Assembly: GCA_031292575.1 (NCBI GenBank)
Contig: JARLGX010000009.1
Coordinates: 1 to 64,000 of the forward strand
DNA from: Paludibacter sp.
GTDB taxonomy: Bacteria > Bacteroidota > Bacteroidia > Bacteroidales > Paludibacteraceae
DNA length: 64,000 nucleotides
Reading direction: 5' to 3'
Shown here: piece after piece, positions 29,149 through 38,765 of the stretch
Layout: the number at the start of each line of letters is the position of its first letter
Numbering within the stretch: the stretch's first letter is position 1
Notes under the pieces: model-generated
The model's input: only the letters and a program-made list of their open reading frames with translations
Told to the model about the DNA's origin: nothing
Database searches by the model: none
Translations under genes and position numbers: made by a program

Positions 29149-30936
29149 TTAATCAAGTTTTAGCACTTCCAGAAAAGCCTTCTGAGGTACTTCTACATTA
29201 CCAATTTGCTTCATCCTTTTTTTCCCTTTTTTCTGCTTCTCCAGCAGTTTCCGTTTACGGCTAATGTCACCGCCATAGCACTTGGCAGTTACATCTTTAC
29301 GTACTGCTTTTATTGTTTCGCGCGAAATTATTTTGGCTCCAATGGCAGCTTGTACAGCAATATCAAACTGTTGGCGTGGAATTAGTTCTTTTAATTTTTC
29401 GCACATGCGTTTTCCAAGTGCAACAGCATTATCCACGTGAATAAGGCATGAAAGCGCGTCTACCGGCTCACTATTTAAAAGAATATCCAACCGTATCAAT
29501 TTTGATGGGCGAAAACCGTTCATGTGATAATCGAACGAAGCGTAGCCTTTCGAAATGCTTTTCAGACGATCGTAGAAGTCGAAAACTATCTCACCTAGTG
29601 GCAAATCATATATCAGCTCCATGCGGTTTCCAGAAATGTAATTCTGTTTTACTAATTCTCCTCGCTTACCGAGGCAAAGTGTCATTAGTTGTCCAATATA
29701 ATCGGTACGGGTAATTATTGAAGCACGAATAAAAGGTTCTTCAATGCGGTCAATGGACATAATATCAGGCAATCCGGAGGGATTATGAACCTCAATTAAA
29801 TCGCCTTTATTGGTATAGACTTTATAAGAAACATTGGGAACTGTAGTAATGACATTCATGTCAAATTCCCGTTCGAGACGTTCCTGAATGATTTCCATGT
29901 GCAACATGCCAAGAAATCCGCAACGAAAACCAAAACCTAATGCTACAGAAGATTCTGCTTCAAAAGTCAACGATGCATCGTTCAACTGCAATTTTTCGAT
30001 AGAAGAGCGCAAGTCTTCAAAATCTTCTGTTTCAATAGGATAAACTCCGGCAAAGACCATCGGTTTCACTTCCTGAAATCCTTCTATTGATTTTGAACAA
30101 GGACGTTTCACGTGCGTAATGGTGTCTCCTACTTTTACTTCTTTGGATGTTTTGATGCCAGAAATTATATATCCCACATTCCCCGCACTCAGTGTTTTTG
30201 CAGGTGACATTTCCAACTTAAGAATGCCTATTTCTTCAGCGTTGTATTCTTTTTCAGTATTCACAAATTTCACTAAATCGCCTTTGTTAATAGTTCCATT
30301 AACGATTTTAAAATAAGCGATTATTCCACGAAATGAATTGAACACTGAGTCGAAAATTAAACATTGTAGCGGAGCTTCCGGATCGCCTTTTGGAGCAGGA
30401 ACGCGGCTCACTATAGCTTCAAGAATTTCGTTTACTCCCAAGCCTGTTTTACCGCTGGCTCGTATAATTTCTTCGGGTTTACAGCCCAATAATTCAACAA
30501 TTTGATCTTCAACTTCCTCGGGCATGGCATTATCCATGTCCATTTTATTCATAATTGGGATAATTTCTAAATCATGTTCGATGGCCATATACAAGTTTGA
30601 AATTGTTTGTGCCTGAATGCCTTGCGTAGCATCAACAATTAACAATGCGCCTTCACAAGCTGCTATCGAACGCGAAACTTCGTATGAAAAGTCAACATGT
30701 CCGGGAGTATCAATTAAATTAAAAACATATTCCTCCCCATTGAGTTTATAACTCATTTGGATAGCGTGGCTCTTGATTGTAATTCCTCTCTCACGTTCAA
30801 GATCCATGTTATCAAGAACTTGAGCTTGCATCTCTTTGCCTGCTACAGTATTGGTGTATTCTAACAAACGGTCGGCTAAAGTACTTTTCCCATGATCAAT
30901 GTGGGCTATGATACAGAAATTGCGGATATTATTCAT
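29149..30936 (-). CDS. lepA: Elongation factor 4 (LepA)
   Basis: EF4 is a ribosome-dependent GTPase that binds stalled or assembling ribosomes and can back-translocate. The 595-residue product has the G1 motif AHIDHGKST at residues 10-18, the switch II sequence [19 protein letters not shown] and the LepA-specific C-terminal domain with [20 protein letters not shown]. It is monocistronic here, upstream of the ATP operon on the same strand, with no clear terminator between them. Confidence 0.98.
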   Translation of the reverse strand: MNNIRNFCIIAHIDHGKSTLADRLLEYTNTVAGKEMQAQVLDNMDLERERGITIKSHAIQMSYKLNGEEYVFNLIDTPGHVDFSYEVSRSIAACEGALLIVDATQGIQAQTISNLYMAIEHDLEIIPIMNKMDMDNAMPEEVEDQIVELLGCKPEEIIRASGKTGLGVNEILEAIVSRVPAPKGDPEAPLQCLIFDSVFNSFRGIIAYFKIVNGTINKGDLVKFVNTEKEYNAEEIGILKLEMSPAKTLSAGNVGYIISGIKTSKEVKVGDTITHVKRPCSKSIEGFQEVKPMVFAGVYPIETEDFEDLRSSIEKLQLNDASLTFEAESSVALGFGFRCGFLGMLHMEIIQERLEREFDMNVITTVPNVSYKVYTNKGDLIEVHNPSGLPDIMSIDRIEEPFIRASIITRTDYIGQLMTLCLGKRGELVKQNYISGNRMELIYDLPLGEIVFDFYDRLKSISKGYASFDYHMNGFRPSKLIRLDILLNSEPVDALSCLIHVDNAVALGKRMCEKLKELIPRQQFDIAVQAAIGAKIISRETIKAVRKDVTAKCYGGDISRKRKLLEKQKKGKKRMKQIGNVEVPQKAFLEVLKLD

Positions 30937-30968
30937 TCGTAATTTTCTTCAATTTTTAATTTGGTTCG

Positions 30969-30976
30969 CAAAAATA
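30969..30976 (-). promoter_or_regulatory. -7 element of the lepA promoter
   Basis: TATTTTTG on the minus strand, 33 bases before the lepA start. No TTG was found at the expected distance, so only the -7 box is supported. Confidence 0.4.
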
Positions 30977-31099
30977 CACAAAAAAGATGAAATTGAGTTA
31001 TATCATGTTGTGAATGAATTGCGAATTTCGAATTATTAATTGTTTTACAATACTTTAAGTGGACTGGTTATTTAAAATCAAGAATCAAGAATTAAAAAA

Positions 31100-31132
31100 T
31101 TGATTATTTCTGATTTAGTTGATGTACTTTTG
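31100..31132 (+). promoter_or_regulatory. Promoter of the beta-propeller lipoprotein gene
   Basis: TACTTTTG (31125-31132) is a full -7 match, with TTG at 31100-31102 after a 22-base spacer. Transcription would start near 31139, which excludes the earlier in-frame start at 31100 and supports the ATG at 31157. Confidence 0.6.
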
Positions 31133-31156
31133 CAAGACAAAATCATTACCAATAAA

Positions 31157-32245
31157 ATGAGAATTCGTATTACTCTTATTTATATTCTGATTATCTCGCT
31201 TTTAGCGGCATGTGACGATATGAAGGATGTGGCTACTCCTATTGATTTGCCTGCAACACCAGGTGAAACCGGCCAAATGTACGTGCTTTCCGAAGGGCTT
31301 TTCAATATGAATAACAGCACGTTGGGTTTACTGAACTTTGATAACAGAACATTTAATTCCGATTATTTTTTATTTCAAAATAATCGCGGATTGGGAGATA
31401 CAGCCAACGATATGAAAATCTACGGCAGCAGATTGTGGATAGTCGTAAATGTGTCATCGCAAGTAGAGGTAATCGATTTGAAATCTGGAATTTCAATCAA
31501 ACGAATACCTTTTTTTAACTCAAATAATGTGGCACGACAACCACGCTATATTGCCTTTTACAGCAATAAAGCTTATGTTTGCTCATTCGATGGTACCGTT
31601 GAACGAATTGATACCACTTCGTTGGCTATAGATGCTGTAACCTCTGTAGGTCGAAATCCGGATGGTATAACGGTTGCAAATGGAAAGTTATACGTTTCTA
31701 ATTCAGGTGGACTGGATATTCCAAACTACGATAGTACAGTTTCAGTTGTAAATCTAAATACATTTACCGAGATGAAAAAAATAACCGTTGGCCTGAATCC
31801 ATACAAACTCGATACCGACAATGAAGGTAATGTGTATGCGGTTTCGCGTGGAAACAATGGAAATATTAAAGCGAAATGGGCACGGATTAATACTCAAACA
31901 GATGAGGTGGCGCAAACTTTCAACGATTTACCGGTAGTTAACTTTACCATTCATAACGATACGGCATATATGTACAATTTTGACTATGTGAGCAATATGT
32001 ATTGGATTAAAACCTTTGACTGCAAAACAGAACGAATTATCTCAAATAATTTCATTACAGATTCTACCGTTTTAGAACGTCCATTTGGTATTTATGTGCA
32101 TCCGACCAATGGCAACGTGTATCTTACTGATGCCCGAAACTATACTACAAAAGGTGATTTATTTTGTTTTAGCCGAAATGGAATGCTGCGTTATAAAATG
32201 GAGAATGTAGGTCTGAATCCAAATACTGTAATAGTAGTTCCGTAA
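31157..32245 (+). CDS. Surface lipoprotein with YncE/YVTN-type beta-propeller
   Basis: The 362-residue product starts MRIRITLIYILIISLLAAC, so Cys19 is the lipidated residue. Asp-Asp and Lys-Asp directly after it resemble the lipoprotein export signal that sends Bacteroidetes lipoproteins to the cell surface. The rest has repeats of the type VEVIDLKSG, VERIDTTSL, VSVVNLNTF, typical of 7-bladed YncE or DUF5074 propellers. Related proteins include the cobalamin-binding BtuG family, but no btuB or TonB receptor gene lies nearby, so the ligand is unknown. Confidence 0.8.
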   Translation: MRIRITLIYILIISLLAACDDMKDVATPIDLPATPGETGQMYVLSEGLFNMNNSTLGLLNFDNRTFNSDYFLFQNNRGLGDTANDMKIYGSRLWIVVNVSSQVEVIDLKSGISIKRIPFFNSNNVARQPRYIAFYSNKAYVCSFDGTVERIDTTSLAIDAVTSVGRNPDGITVANGKLYVSNSGGLDIPNYDSTVSVVNLNTFTEMKKITVGLNPYKLDTDNEGNVYAVSRGNNGNIKAKWARINTQTDEVAQTFNDLPVVNFTIHNDTAYMYNFDYVSNMYWIKTFDCKTERIISNNFITDSTVLERPFGIYVHPTNGNVYLTDARNYTTKGDLFCFSRNGMLRYKMENVGLNPNTVIVVP

Positions 32246-32362
32246 ATTGATTTATACACGATTTACAATCTTAATCGCTAATAAACAATCGGTTATAATT
32301 CCTCATTAAGTGCCGCCAATAATTGAATCAGACTTTTTTTCGGATTTTTTCAGGGAATGGTT

Positions 32363-32391
32363 TTGAGGAATGAAAAAAAGCCGTATATTTG
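32363..32391 (+). promoter_or_regulatory. Promoter of tRNA-Phe
   Basis: TTG (32363-32365), an 18-base spacer and TATATTTG (32384-32391) match the Bacteroidetes consensus. The mature tRNA begins 19 bases after the -7 box. Confidence 0.75.
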
Positions 32392-32409
32392 CACCCGCTA
32401 AGCGAAAAT

Positions 32410-32482
32410 GGTACCATAGCTCAGTTGGTAGAGCAAAGGACTGAAAATCCTTGTGTCCCCGGTTCGATTCCTGGTGGTACCA
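32410..32482 (+). tRNA. tRNA-Phe (GAA)
   Basis: The 73-base cloverleaf has acceptor GGTACCA/TGGTACC, D-stem GCTC/GAGC, anticodon stem AAGGA/TCCTT with loop CTGAAAA (anticodon GAA), a 5-base variable loop and the T-loop TTCGATT. CCA is not encoded. The T-stem CCCGG/CCTGG has a C-U mismatch at its third pair, while every other stem is fully paired. Confidence 0.93.
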
Positions 32483-32495
32483 CGTTTTACAAATG

Positions 32496-32526
32496 ACCCG
32501 TTGATTATCAGCGGGTTATTTTTTAT
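32496..32526 (+). terminator. Hairpin terminator between tRNA-Phe and umuC
   Basis: ACCCGTTGAT pairs with ATCAGCGGGT (one G-T pair) and is followed by a T-rich stretch. It ends the tRNA transcript and may also act on the convergent umuDC transcript. Confidence 0.7.
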
Positions 32527-32533
32527 TTATTTG

Positions 32534-33814
32534 TTACACAACGGTTGTTTTTTCTTCCACTTTTACTTCTAACACATCATCTAATTTAGTGCTGTAGCAA
32601 GGTGACAATTTCTCATTTTTGAGTTTCCATTTTCGATCAAAGCCCTGAGCTGCAATCTTTACCTTCTGTTTACCATAAGATTCATTCAAACTATCCATTA
32701 CCAACATTATTTTGCTGAATTTCGCTCTATTTCGAACATCAAATAAATCAGTTTGCATAGGTCGTTCCGGCACTATTTCACTTACAATTACACCCGCTTT
32801 CTTAAATCGATAGCCTTCGGCAAAAATAGCTTTTAATCCTCGTATAGCATAATTGATAAGCTCAGTGGTGTCATTAGTCGGAATAGGTAGCTGCATAACC
32901 GTTTGATTATTGTATTGTGGCAAATTGGTAGCATGAGGGTTTGTATGAAGGAAAACCATAATCACCGAAGCCAACGAGTGCTGCTTTCTCAGTTTTTCTG
33001 CACACGAAGCCGCAAAATTAGCAACAGCTTCCGAAATTGGACCCAATTCGGTAAGTCGCTCACCAAAGCTGCGCGAAGTACAGATTGACTTTTTGCTCGT
33101 AGACCGATCCATTTCTATACAAGGAATTCCTCGCAGCTCCATCCATGTACGTTCACCTACTACGCCCATCGTATGTCGCACCCAACTTTTACTGCGTTGT
33201 GTAAAGTCCCAGGCTGTATGAATGCTATAGTATTGTAACTTTTTTGAATATTGCCGACCCACTCCCCAAACATCTCCAACATCAGTTAACTTCAACGCTT
33301 TTTCACGCTTCTCATCTGTATCGATTATACAAACACCCTTGTAATTTTTATATTTTTTCGCAAATTTATTAGCTACTTTTGCTAAGGTCTTTGTGGGTGC
33401 AATGCCCAGACTAACAGGGATTCCTGTATTTCGAGTAGTTGTTCGTACGATTTCCTGACCATAAATTTTCAAATTTTTATTTTCAAACCCGTCGAGCAAT
33501 AAAAAAGCTTCATCTATAGAGTAAATTTCCATATCTGGCGCAAACGAAGCAATAGTAGTCATTACCCGATGGGACATATCACCATATAACACATAATTCG
33601 AAGAAAAAACATAAACCTCATTTGTTTCAATTAATTCTTTCAATTTATAGACCGGTTCTCCCATAGGAATGCCCAAAGCCTTTGCTTCCGACGAACGTGC
33701 AATAACACATCCATCATTGTTTGAAAGCACAACTACCGGCTTGCCGTTCAGTGATGGATTAAAAACCCGTTCGCACGAAGCATAAAAATTATTACAATCG
33801 ATTAATCCGAACAT
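32534..33814 (-). CDS. umuC: Y-family DNA polymerase, UmuC-like
   Basis: UmuC is the catalytic subunit of translesion polymerase V. The 426-residue product starts [18 protein letters not shown], with the metal-binding Asp6, and carries the catalytic pair Asp101-Glu102 in YSIDEAFL. The [14 protein letters not shown] fingers motif and a C-terminal little-finger domain are present. Length and content match UmuC of the umuDC type rather than DinB. It lies 67 bases after umuD, forming an error-prone repair cassette. Confidence 0.93.
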   Translation of the reverse strand: MFGLIDCNNFYASCERVFNPSLNGKPVVVLSNNDGCVIARSSEAKALGIPMGEPVYKLKELIETNEVYVFSSNYVLYGDMSHRVMTTIASFAPDMEIYSIDEAFLLLDGFENKNLKIYGQEIVRTTTRNTGIPVSLGIAPTKTLAKVANKFAKKYKNYKGVCIIDTDEKREKALKLTDVGDVWGVGRQYSKKLQYYSIHTAWDFTQRSKSWVRHTMGVVGERTWMELRGIPCIEMDRSTSKKSICTSRSFGERLTELGPISEAVANFAASCAEKLRKQHSLASVIMVFLHTNPHATNLPQYNNQTVMQLPIPTNDTTELINYAIRGLKAIFAEGYRFKKAGVIVSEIVPERPMQTDLFDVRNRAKFSKIMLVMDSLNESYGKQKVKIAAQGFDRKWKLKNEKLSPCYSTKLDDVLEVKVEEKTTVV

Positions 33815-33881
33815 TTTTAATAAGATTATGTGATTGCTGATGTGCTAATTAATTTTCCTATCAACACATTATCACATTAGA

Positions 33882-34343
33882 TTATTTCCTCTTATGATTT
33901 TTAATAGAATAGGTAACAACTCCCCAGATGCAAAAGTTATTCTCTTCAGTTACTTTAATGGGTTTAAAATTACTGTTAGCGGGTATTAAGTACACGGCAT
34001 CGGGTTCAATTTTAATATATTTCAAGGTGAATTCTCCATCAACAAAGCAAACTGCCGTATCGCCATCTCGCGGTTCAAGGCTTTTATCAATCACCAGAAT
34101 ATCTCCATTTTCAATACCGGCATCCTGCATGGAAGAACCTTTTACCCGCCCGTAAAACGTACTGGATGGATTTGCAATCAACTCTTTATTTAAGTCGATT
34201 TTCAGATCGATGTAATCTTGTGCCGGACTTGGAAATCCTGCAGCGATACCACCTTCCACCAATGGCAAAGCAAGTTCTGAACCTGTATTTGCCGAATAAA
34301 AATCAATGTTTCCCGTTGTAACTATATTCTTGACTTTTACCAT
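33882..34343 (-). CDS. umuD: UmuD-like S24 peptidase, polymerase V accessory subunit
   Basis: UmuD cleaves itself after RecA stimulation and the cleaved dimer activates UmuC. The 153-residue product (ATG at 34343; an upstream ATG adds a hydrophobic stretch not found in the family) has the cleavage site Ala35-Gly36 in GIAAGFPSP, catalytic Ser71 in VKGSSM and Lys108 in GEFTLKYI. No LexA-type operator was recognised upstream, so SOS control here is unproven. Confidence 0.92.
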   Translation of the reverse strand: MVKVKNIVTTGNIDFYSANTGSELALPLVEGGIAAGFPSPAQDYIDLKIDLNKELIANPSSTFYGRVKGSSMQDAGIENGDILVIDKSLEPRDGDTAVCFVDGEFTLKYIKIEPDAVYLIPANSNFKPIKVTEENNFCIWGVVTYSIKNHKRK

Positions 34344-34531
34344 ACAAATTAAAAAAAAACAAAAGAGTTTTTCAATTACAAAGTAACACATTTTCTTTCA
34401 TATTATTCTTGTAGAAAAGTTGTATTAAATCTAAAAAAACAGATACTTACTTTCAAATACCTTGTTTTGAGGACAATCAAATCATTTCCATTTAATCCAA
34501 TTTAGTTATTTCGGAAATGGATGTTTTTTTG

Positions 34532-34539
34532 TACTTTTG
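34532..34539 (+). promoter_or_regulatory. -7 element upstream of hpt
   Basis: TACTTTTG is a full -7 match 97 bases before the hpt ATG. No TTG at the right distance was found. Confidence 0.45.
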
Positions 34540-34636
34540 CAAAACTTTTATCAATATTGCCGGAATATCTTAATTTATTCCTTTTCAACGTTTTCGAGTT
34601 AAAATAAACAATGTAGCTTTCCACATTTTGCATCAG

Positions 34637-35176
34637 ATGGACACTATTCAGATTAAAGATAAAAAATTTAGTTTATCAATACCGGAAGCTGAAATACAAG
34701 CAGCCGTTAAAAAAGTAGCGGAAGCAATCAATCGCGATATTGCCGACAAAAATCCACTTTTTATCTGCGTACTGAACGGTGCTTTTATGTTTGCCGGCGA
34801 TTTAATGAAAAATGTGAATGTGCCTTGTGAAATTACATTTATCAAATTATCATCGTACGATGGACTATATACATCGGGTGTAGTGAAAGAAATTATCGGA
34901 CTGAACGAAAGTGTGGTAGGTAGAAATGTAGTAGTGGTCGAGGATATTGTGGATACAGGTATTACCATGGAGCGAATTTTAAGTTCATTACGAGCAAAAG
35001 GTGCGAATGAGATACGGATAGCTACTTTCCTGCAAAAACCGGATGCACTACAACGTGATATCACGGTTGATTACGTTGCTATGAAGATTCCCAACGATTT
35101 TATTGTGGGATATGGACTGGACTATGATGGATATGGTCGGAATTTGAAAGACATTTACACAGTTGTTTTAGAATAA
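34637..35176 (+). CDS. hpt: Hypoxanthine phosphoribosyltransferase
   Basis: This enzyme converts hypoxanthine or guanine and PRPP to IMP or GMP in purine salvage. The ATG at 34637 gives 179 residues; a TTG three codons earlier is less likely. The PRPP-binding motif VVVVEDIVDTGIT (98-110) is clear, along with LSSYDGLYTSG, which contributes to the flexible loop. It starts a five-gene plus-strand run with adk, obgE, pgeF and a B3/B4 gene. Confidence 0.95.
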   Translation: MDTIQIKDKKFSLSIPEAEIQAAVKKVAEAINRDIADKNPLFICVLNGAFMFAGDLMKNVNVPCEITFIKLSSYDGLYTSGVVKEIIGLNESVVGRNVVVVEDIVDTGITMERILSSLRAKGANEIRIATFLQKPDALQRDITVDYVAMKIPNDFIVGYGLDYDGYGRNLKDIYTVVLE

Positions 35177-35182
35177 AAATCC

Positions 35183-35220
35183 ATGAAACGAAATGCTTAG
35201 GTAACAAATCGTTTCATTTT
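35183..35220 (+). terminator. Hairpin between hpt and adk
   Basis: ATGAAACGA (35183-35191) pairs perfectly with TCGTTTCAT (35209-35217) and is followed by TTT. It could be a weak terminator or attenuator that lowers read-through into adk. Confidence 0.55.
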
Positions 35221-35245
35221 AGTTAATATATAAAAGGTAAAAAAA

Positions 35246-35821
35246 ATGTTGAACATTATTATTTGTGGTGCTCCCGGGTGTGGAAAGGGCACTCAAAGTG
35301 ATTTGATTGTTGAAAAGTACAAACTTAAACATCTGTCTACCGGAGAATTACTCCGTAAAGAAATTGGGCAAAAAAGCGAATTGGGTTTAATTGCTGAAAG
35401 CTACATTTCTAAAGGAAATCTAGTTCCGGACAATATGATAATTGATATTTTATCAAAAGCCATTAAGGAACAAAACGGAAATGGAAACGGGATTATTTTA
35501 GATGGTTTCCCACGCACGGTTGCTCAAGCAGAAGCTCTGCAAGATATGCTTGGAGCATTGAATAAAGAAATCAGCGTTCTGATTGATTTAAGTGTTGAAG
35601 AAAATGAGTTAATCGATCGGTTACTTAAACGCGGTCAAACTTCAGGCCGTTCCGACGATAACTTGGAAACGATAAAAAAACGATTGGAAGTTTACGAACA
35701 TCAAACTGCACCGGTAAGTGATTTTTATAAAAAACTGAACAAGTACGCCTTCATCGACGGTATGGGAAGCATTGATGATATATTCGGACGAATTTCTTCG
35801 GTTATTGATTCAAAACAATAA
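35246..35821 (+). CDS. adk: Adenylate kinase, short-lid type
   Basis: Adenylate kinase interconverts ATP, ADP and AMP. The 191-residue product has the P-loop GAPGCGKGT (8-16), the AMP-binding DGFPRT motif and the RLLKRGQTSGRSDDN lid-proximal segment. At 191 residues it has a short LID without the four-cysteine zinc site. It lies between two hairpins, 69 bases after hpt and 81 before obgE. Confidence 0.97.
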   Translation: MLNIIICGAPGCGKGTQSDLIVEKYKLKHLSTGELLRKEIGQKSELGLIAESYISKGNLVPDNMIIDILSKAIKEQNGNGNGIILDGFPRTVAQAEALQDMLGALNKEISVLIDLSVEENELIDRLLKRGQTSGRSDDNLETIKKRLEVYEHQTAPVSDFYKKLNKYAFIDGMGSIDDIFGRISSVIDSKQ

Positions 35822-35846
35822 TTTTCAATACTTTAAAAACATACTT

Positions 35847-35880
35847 AAAACACACCGGAAACTTATTCAGGTGTGTTTTG
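35847..35880 (+). terminator. Hairpin between adk and obgE
   Basis: AAAACACACC (35847-35856) pairs perfectly with GGTGTGTTTT (35870-35879) around a 13-base loop. The 3' arm ends in T residues. It resembles a terminator or attenuator; obgE starts 23 bases later, so partial read-through is likely. Confidence 0.55.
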
Positions 35881-35902
35881 TTATCTCATAAACAAAATAA
35901 AC

Positions 35903-37036
35903 ATGGCAAGTTCTAACTTTGTGGATTACGTAAAGATATTTTGTCGTTCGGGCAAAGGTGGACCAGGTTCAAAACATTTATACCGCGATAAGCTTACTCA
36001 AAAAGGTGGTCCGGATGGTGGAGATGGTGGACGCGGAGGTCATATTATTTTACGTGGGAGCAAAAATTACTGGACGTTGATTCACCTAAAATATGCGCGG
36101 CATATCCATGCCGGTGATGGTGAAGGTGGAAGTCAAAGCCGAAGCTTTGGAAAAGAAGGTGAAGATAAAGTAATTGAAGTACCTTGTGGTACTGTAGTTT
36201 ACGATGCCGAAACCGGCGAATTTCTGTGCGATATTACCGAGGATGGCGAAGAAGTTGTTTTGGTCAAAGGCGGACGTGGCGGACAAGGAAACTGGCATTT
36301 TCGCACTGCTACCAATCAAACTCCACGATTTGCACAACCGGGTGAGCCATCAATAGAACAAACAGTCATTTTACAACTAAAAGTACTTGCTGATGTTGGG
36401 CTTGTGGGTTTCCCAAATGCTGGAAAATCAACGCTGCTTTCCGTTGTTTCGGCGGCCAAGCCCGAAATTGCTAATTATCCTTTTACAACACTTGTTCCAA
36501 ATCTGGGAATCGTAGCTTATCGCGACAATAGGTCGTTTGTGATGGCTGATATACCTGGAATTATTGAAGGTGCTTCCGAAGGGCGTGGATTAGGACTACG
36601 GTTTTTGCGCCACATTGAGCGAAATTCCATTTTGCTGTTTATGATTCCGGCTGATAGTGATGACATTATTGCCGAGTACAACATCCTGCTGAATGAACTG
36701 AAACAATATAATCCTGAATTGGTTGGTAAACAGCGGATTTTAGCTATAACCAAATGCGATATGCTGGATGATGAATTGATGATAGAAATTAAAAAACTGG
36801 TGCCAAATGACATTCAAACAGTTTTTATTTCTTCGTTAACAGGGCTTGGCATTATGGAATTGAAAGATCTTATCTGGACTGAAATCAACAAAGAATCCAA
36901 CAAAGTGGTTGAAATTACCCATCGCCCTATGGAAGTTGCCTACCACGAAGAAGAGGAAGAAATGGAAGAAGAAATTGATGAGGAAGAGGATGACGATTTA
37001 AGCAAATACAAAGGAATTGGGTGGGATGAACTTTAA
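35903..37036 (+). CDS. obgE: GTPase Obg/CgtA with acidic C-terminal tail
   Basis: Obg is an essential GTPase in 50S assembly and stress control. The ATG at 35903 gives 377 residues: a glycine-rich Obg fold (1-160), a G domain with GFPNAGKST (169-177) and [12 protein letters not shown], and a C-terminal tail with a dense Glu/Asp run ([17 protein letters not shown]). A longer start at 35873 would overlap the hairpin and is rejected. The acidic tail is characteristic of many Bacteroidetes Obg proteins. Confidence 0.96.
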   Translation: MASSNFVDYVKIFCRSGKGGPGSKHLYRDKLTQKGGPDGGDGGRGGHIILRGSKNYWTLIHLKYARHIHAGDGEGGSQSRSFGKEGEDKVIEVPCGTVVYDAETGEFLCDITEDGEEVVLVKGGRGGQGNWHFRTATNQTPRFAQPGEPSIEQTVILQLKVLADVGLVGFPNAGKSTLLSVVSAAKPEIANYPFTTLVPNLGIVAYRDNRSFVMADIPGIIEGASEGRGLGLRFLRHIERNSILLFMIPADSDDIIAEYNILLNELKQYNPELVGKQRILAITKCDMLDDELMIEIKKLVPNDIQTVFISSLTGLGIMELKDLIWTEINKESNKVVEITHRPMEVAYHEEEEEMEEEIDEEEDDDLSKYKGIGWDEL

Positions 37037-37083
37037 ACAGTTACTTCTATTGAAATAGTACCAGCACGTAATATTCAAATAAT

Positions 37084-37866
37084 GTGATTACTTATAAGTC
37101 ATTATATAAATACAATGAAATTGCCCATTTTTGTACAAGCCGGGAAGGCGGCGTTAGCGTGGGCAATTACGCATCGTTCAATTTGAGCCCGTTTTCTGGA
37201 GATAATCCAGAGCATTTCAATGAAAATCAGATGATTTTATGTGACAAACTAGGAATTGACCCTGACAAATTAATCATTCCATATCAAACGCACGGTACAG
37301 AAATCAGAGAAATTGGCGAAGCATTTTTTCTACTTTCAATAAACGAAAAAACAGAATACTTAAACGGCGTTGATGCTTTGATTACTCAACTTCCACAAAT
37401 TTGCATAGGTGTTACCACAGCCGATTGTGTACCTTTACTTTTTTTTGATCCAACAAAACAGGTTATTGCTGTTGCTCATGCCGGTTGGCGTGGAACATGT
37501 GCAAGAATTTCAGAGAAAACCATCCATACGCTAATTGAGAAATTCAATTGTAATCCTATTGATATTCGGGTTGTTATCGGGCCTTCTATTTCCGCAGAAG
37601 TCTATGAAATTGGAAATGATGTAGTACAAAACTTTGAAAATGAGAAATTTGATCTTTCAGAAATTATCATATCAAAAAATCAGAAAATATATCTCGATTT
37701 ATGGAATGCCAATCAGCAATCGCTAATCAATGCAGGAGTTCTGAAAGATCATATTGAAATTTCGGGGATTTGTACCTTTAGCGAGCACAAAAACTTTTTT
37801 TCTGCACGAAGGCTTGGAATAAAATCGGGACGAATGCTAAGTGGAATTATGTTGAAAGGAGATTAA
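37084..37866 (+). CDS. pgeF: Purine nucleoside phosphorylase of the YfiH/YlmD (laccase-domain) family
   Basis: Members of this family split purine nucleosides by phosphorolysis or deaminate adenosine; they were long annotated as polyphenol oxidases. The 260-residue product starts with GTG. It has the metal ligands His70 (QTHGTEI), Cys115 (TTADCVPLL) and His132 (AHAGWRGT), the family hallmark. It follows obgE by 47 bases and sits with hpt and adk, which fits a role in purine salvage. Confidence 0.92.
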   Translation: MITYKSLYKYNEIAHFCTSREGGVSVGNYASFNLSPFSGDNPEHFNENQMILCDKLGIDPDKLIIPYQTHGTEIREIGEAFFLLSINEKTEYLNGVDALITQLPQICIGVTTADCVPLLFFDPTKQVIAVAHAGWRGTCARISEKTIHTLIEKFNCNPIDIRVVIGPSISAEVYEIGNDVVQNFENEKFDLSEIIISKNQKIYLDLWNANQQSLINAGVLKDHIEISGICTFSEHKNFFSARRLGIKSGRMLSGIMLKGD

Positions 37867-37903
37867 TGCTGATAATTAAAACTTTACAAATTTTAGATTC
37901 TAT

Positions 37904-38563
37904 ATGAAAATAGAAATATCTTCTAAAATCCGTGAAATCTGTCCACAATTAGTTTTGGCAATAATTACCTGCAAAGTAAAAAACTCAGAGACTCGAATTA
38001 ATTTATGGTACGAAATGGAGACTGAAACCCAACGAATAAAGTCTACCTATTCATTGGAAGAAATCAACAAACGCACCGAAATTGCCGCCACACGCAAGGC
38101 TTACAAAGCTTTGGGCAAGGATCCAAATCGTTATCGGCCATCAGCTGAGGCACTGTGCAGAAGAATTGTGCGGGGAATTCCGATTTATAAAGTCAGCATT
38201 TTGGTTGATATTATCAATCTTGTTTCAATTCGCAGCGGATTTTCCATTGGTGGCTTTGATTTAGAAAAAATTCAGGGGAATATTGAACTGGGAATAGGAA
38301 CTAATGAAGATGAGTTTGAAGCAATAGGACGTGGATTATTAAACGTTGAGGGATTGCCACTCTATCGCGACCAAGTAGGAGGAATAGGTACACCAACCAG
38401 CGATAATGAGCGGACAAAAATATCGGAAACAACCACCAATCTACTTATGATTATCAATGGATACAATGGAAAAACAGGGCTTCAGGCTGCTGTAAATCAT
38501 ACCATTGAATTATTAGACAATTATGCAGACTTGAATGAGTATCAAATAAGATGGATTGAATAA
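37904..38563 (+). CDS. Free-standing B3/B4 (PheT editing-like) domain protein
   Basis: The 219-residue product contains RKAYKALGKDPNRYRPSAEA and GIPIYKVSILVDIINLVSI, then a C-terminal region typical of the B3/B4 domain of phenylalanyl-tRNA synthetase beta. In PheT that domain hydrolyses mischarged Tyr-tRNA. Stand-alone relatives exist and a trans-editing role is suspected but not shown for most. It is convergent with xseB, whose stop is 1 base away. Confidence 0.8.
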   Translation: MKIEISSKIREICPQLVLAIITCKVKNSETRINLWYEMETETQRIKSTYSLEEINKRTEIAATRKAYKALGKDPNRYRPSAEALCRRIVRGIPIYKVSILVDIINLVSIRSGFSIGGFDLEKIQGNIELGIGTNEDEFEAIGRGLLNVEGLPLYRDQVGGIGTPTSDNERTKISETTTNLLMIINGYNGKTGLQAAVNHTIELLDNYADLNEYQIRWIE

Positions 38564-38564
38564 A

Positions 38565-38765
38565 TTAATCAAGTTGTTCCATCATTTTTTCAAGTTCTTC
38601 ATCCAATTCGTGTAATTGTTTTTTGCAGAATTCCATCAAAACCGTTGCCCGTTTTACTTTCTCAGAAATACCATCCATATTAACTTCGGCGTTATTTTCC
38701 AATTCAATCAAAATTTGCTCTAATTCAGCAACTGCTTCAGAATATGTTTGTTTTTGTTTTGTCAT
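38565..38765 (-). CDS. xseB: Exodeoxyribonuclease VII small subunit
   Basis: XseB forms, with XseA, an exonuclease that degrades single-stranded DNA. The ATG at 38765 gives 66 residues with the family signature YSEAVAELEQILIELENNAE followed by a coiled region and an acidic C-terminus. A longer upstream start adds only weakly supported residues. xseA is not in the window, so the two subunits are encoded apart. Confidence 0.88.
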   Translation of the reverse strand: MTKQKQTYSEAVAELEQILIELENNAEVNMDGISEKVKRATVLMEFCKKQLHELDEELEKMMEQLD

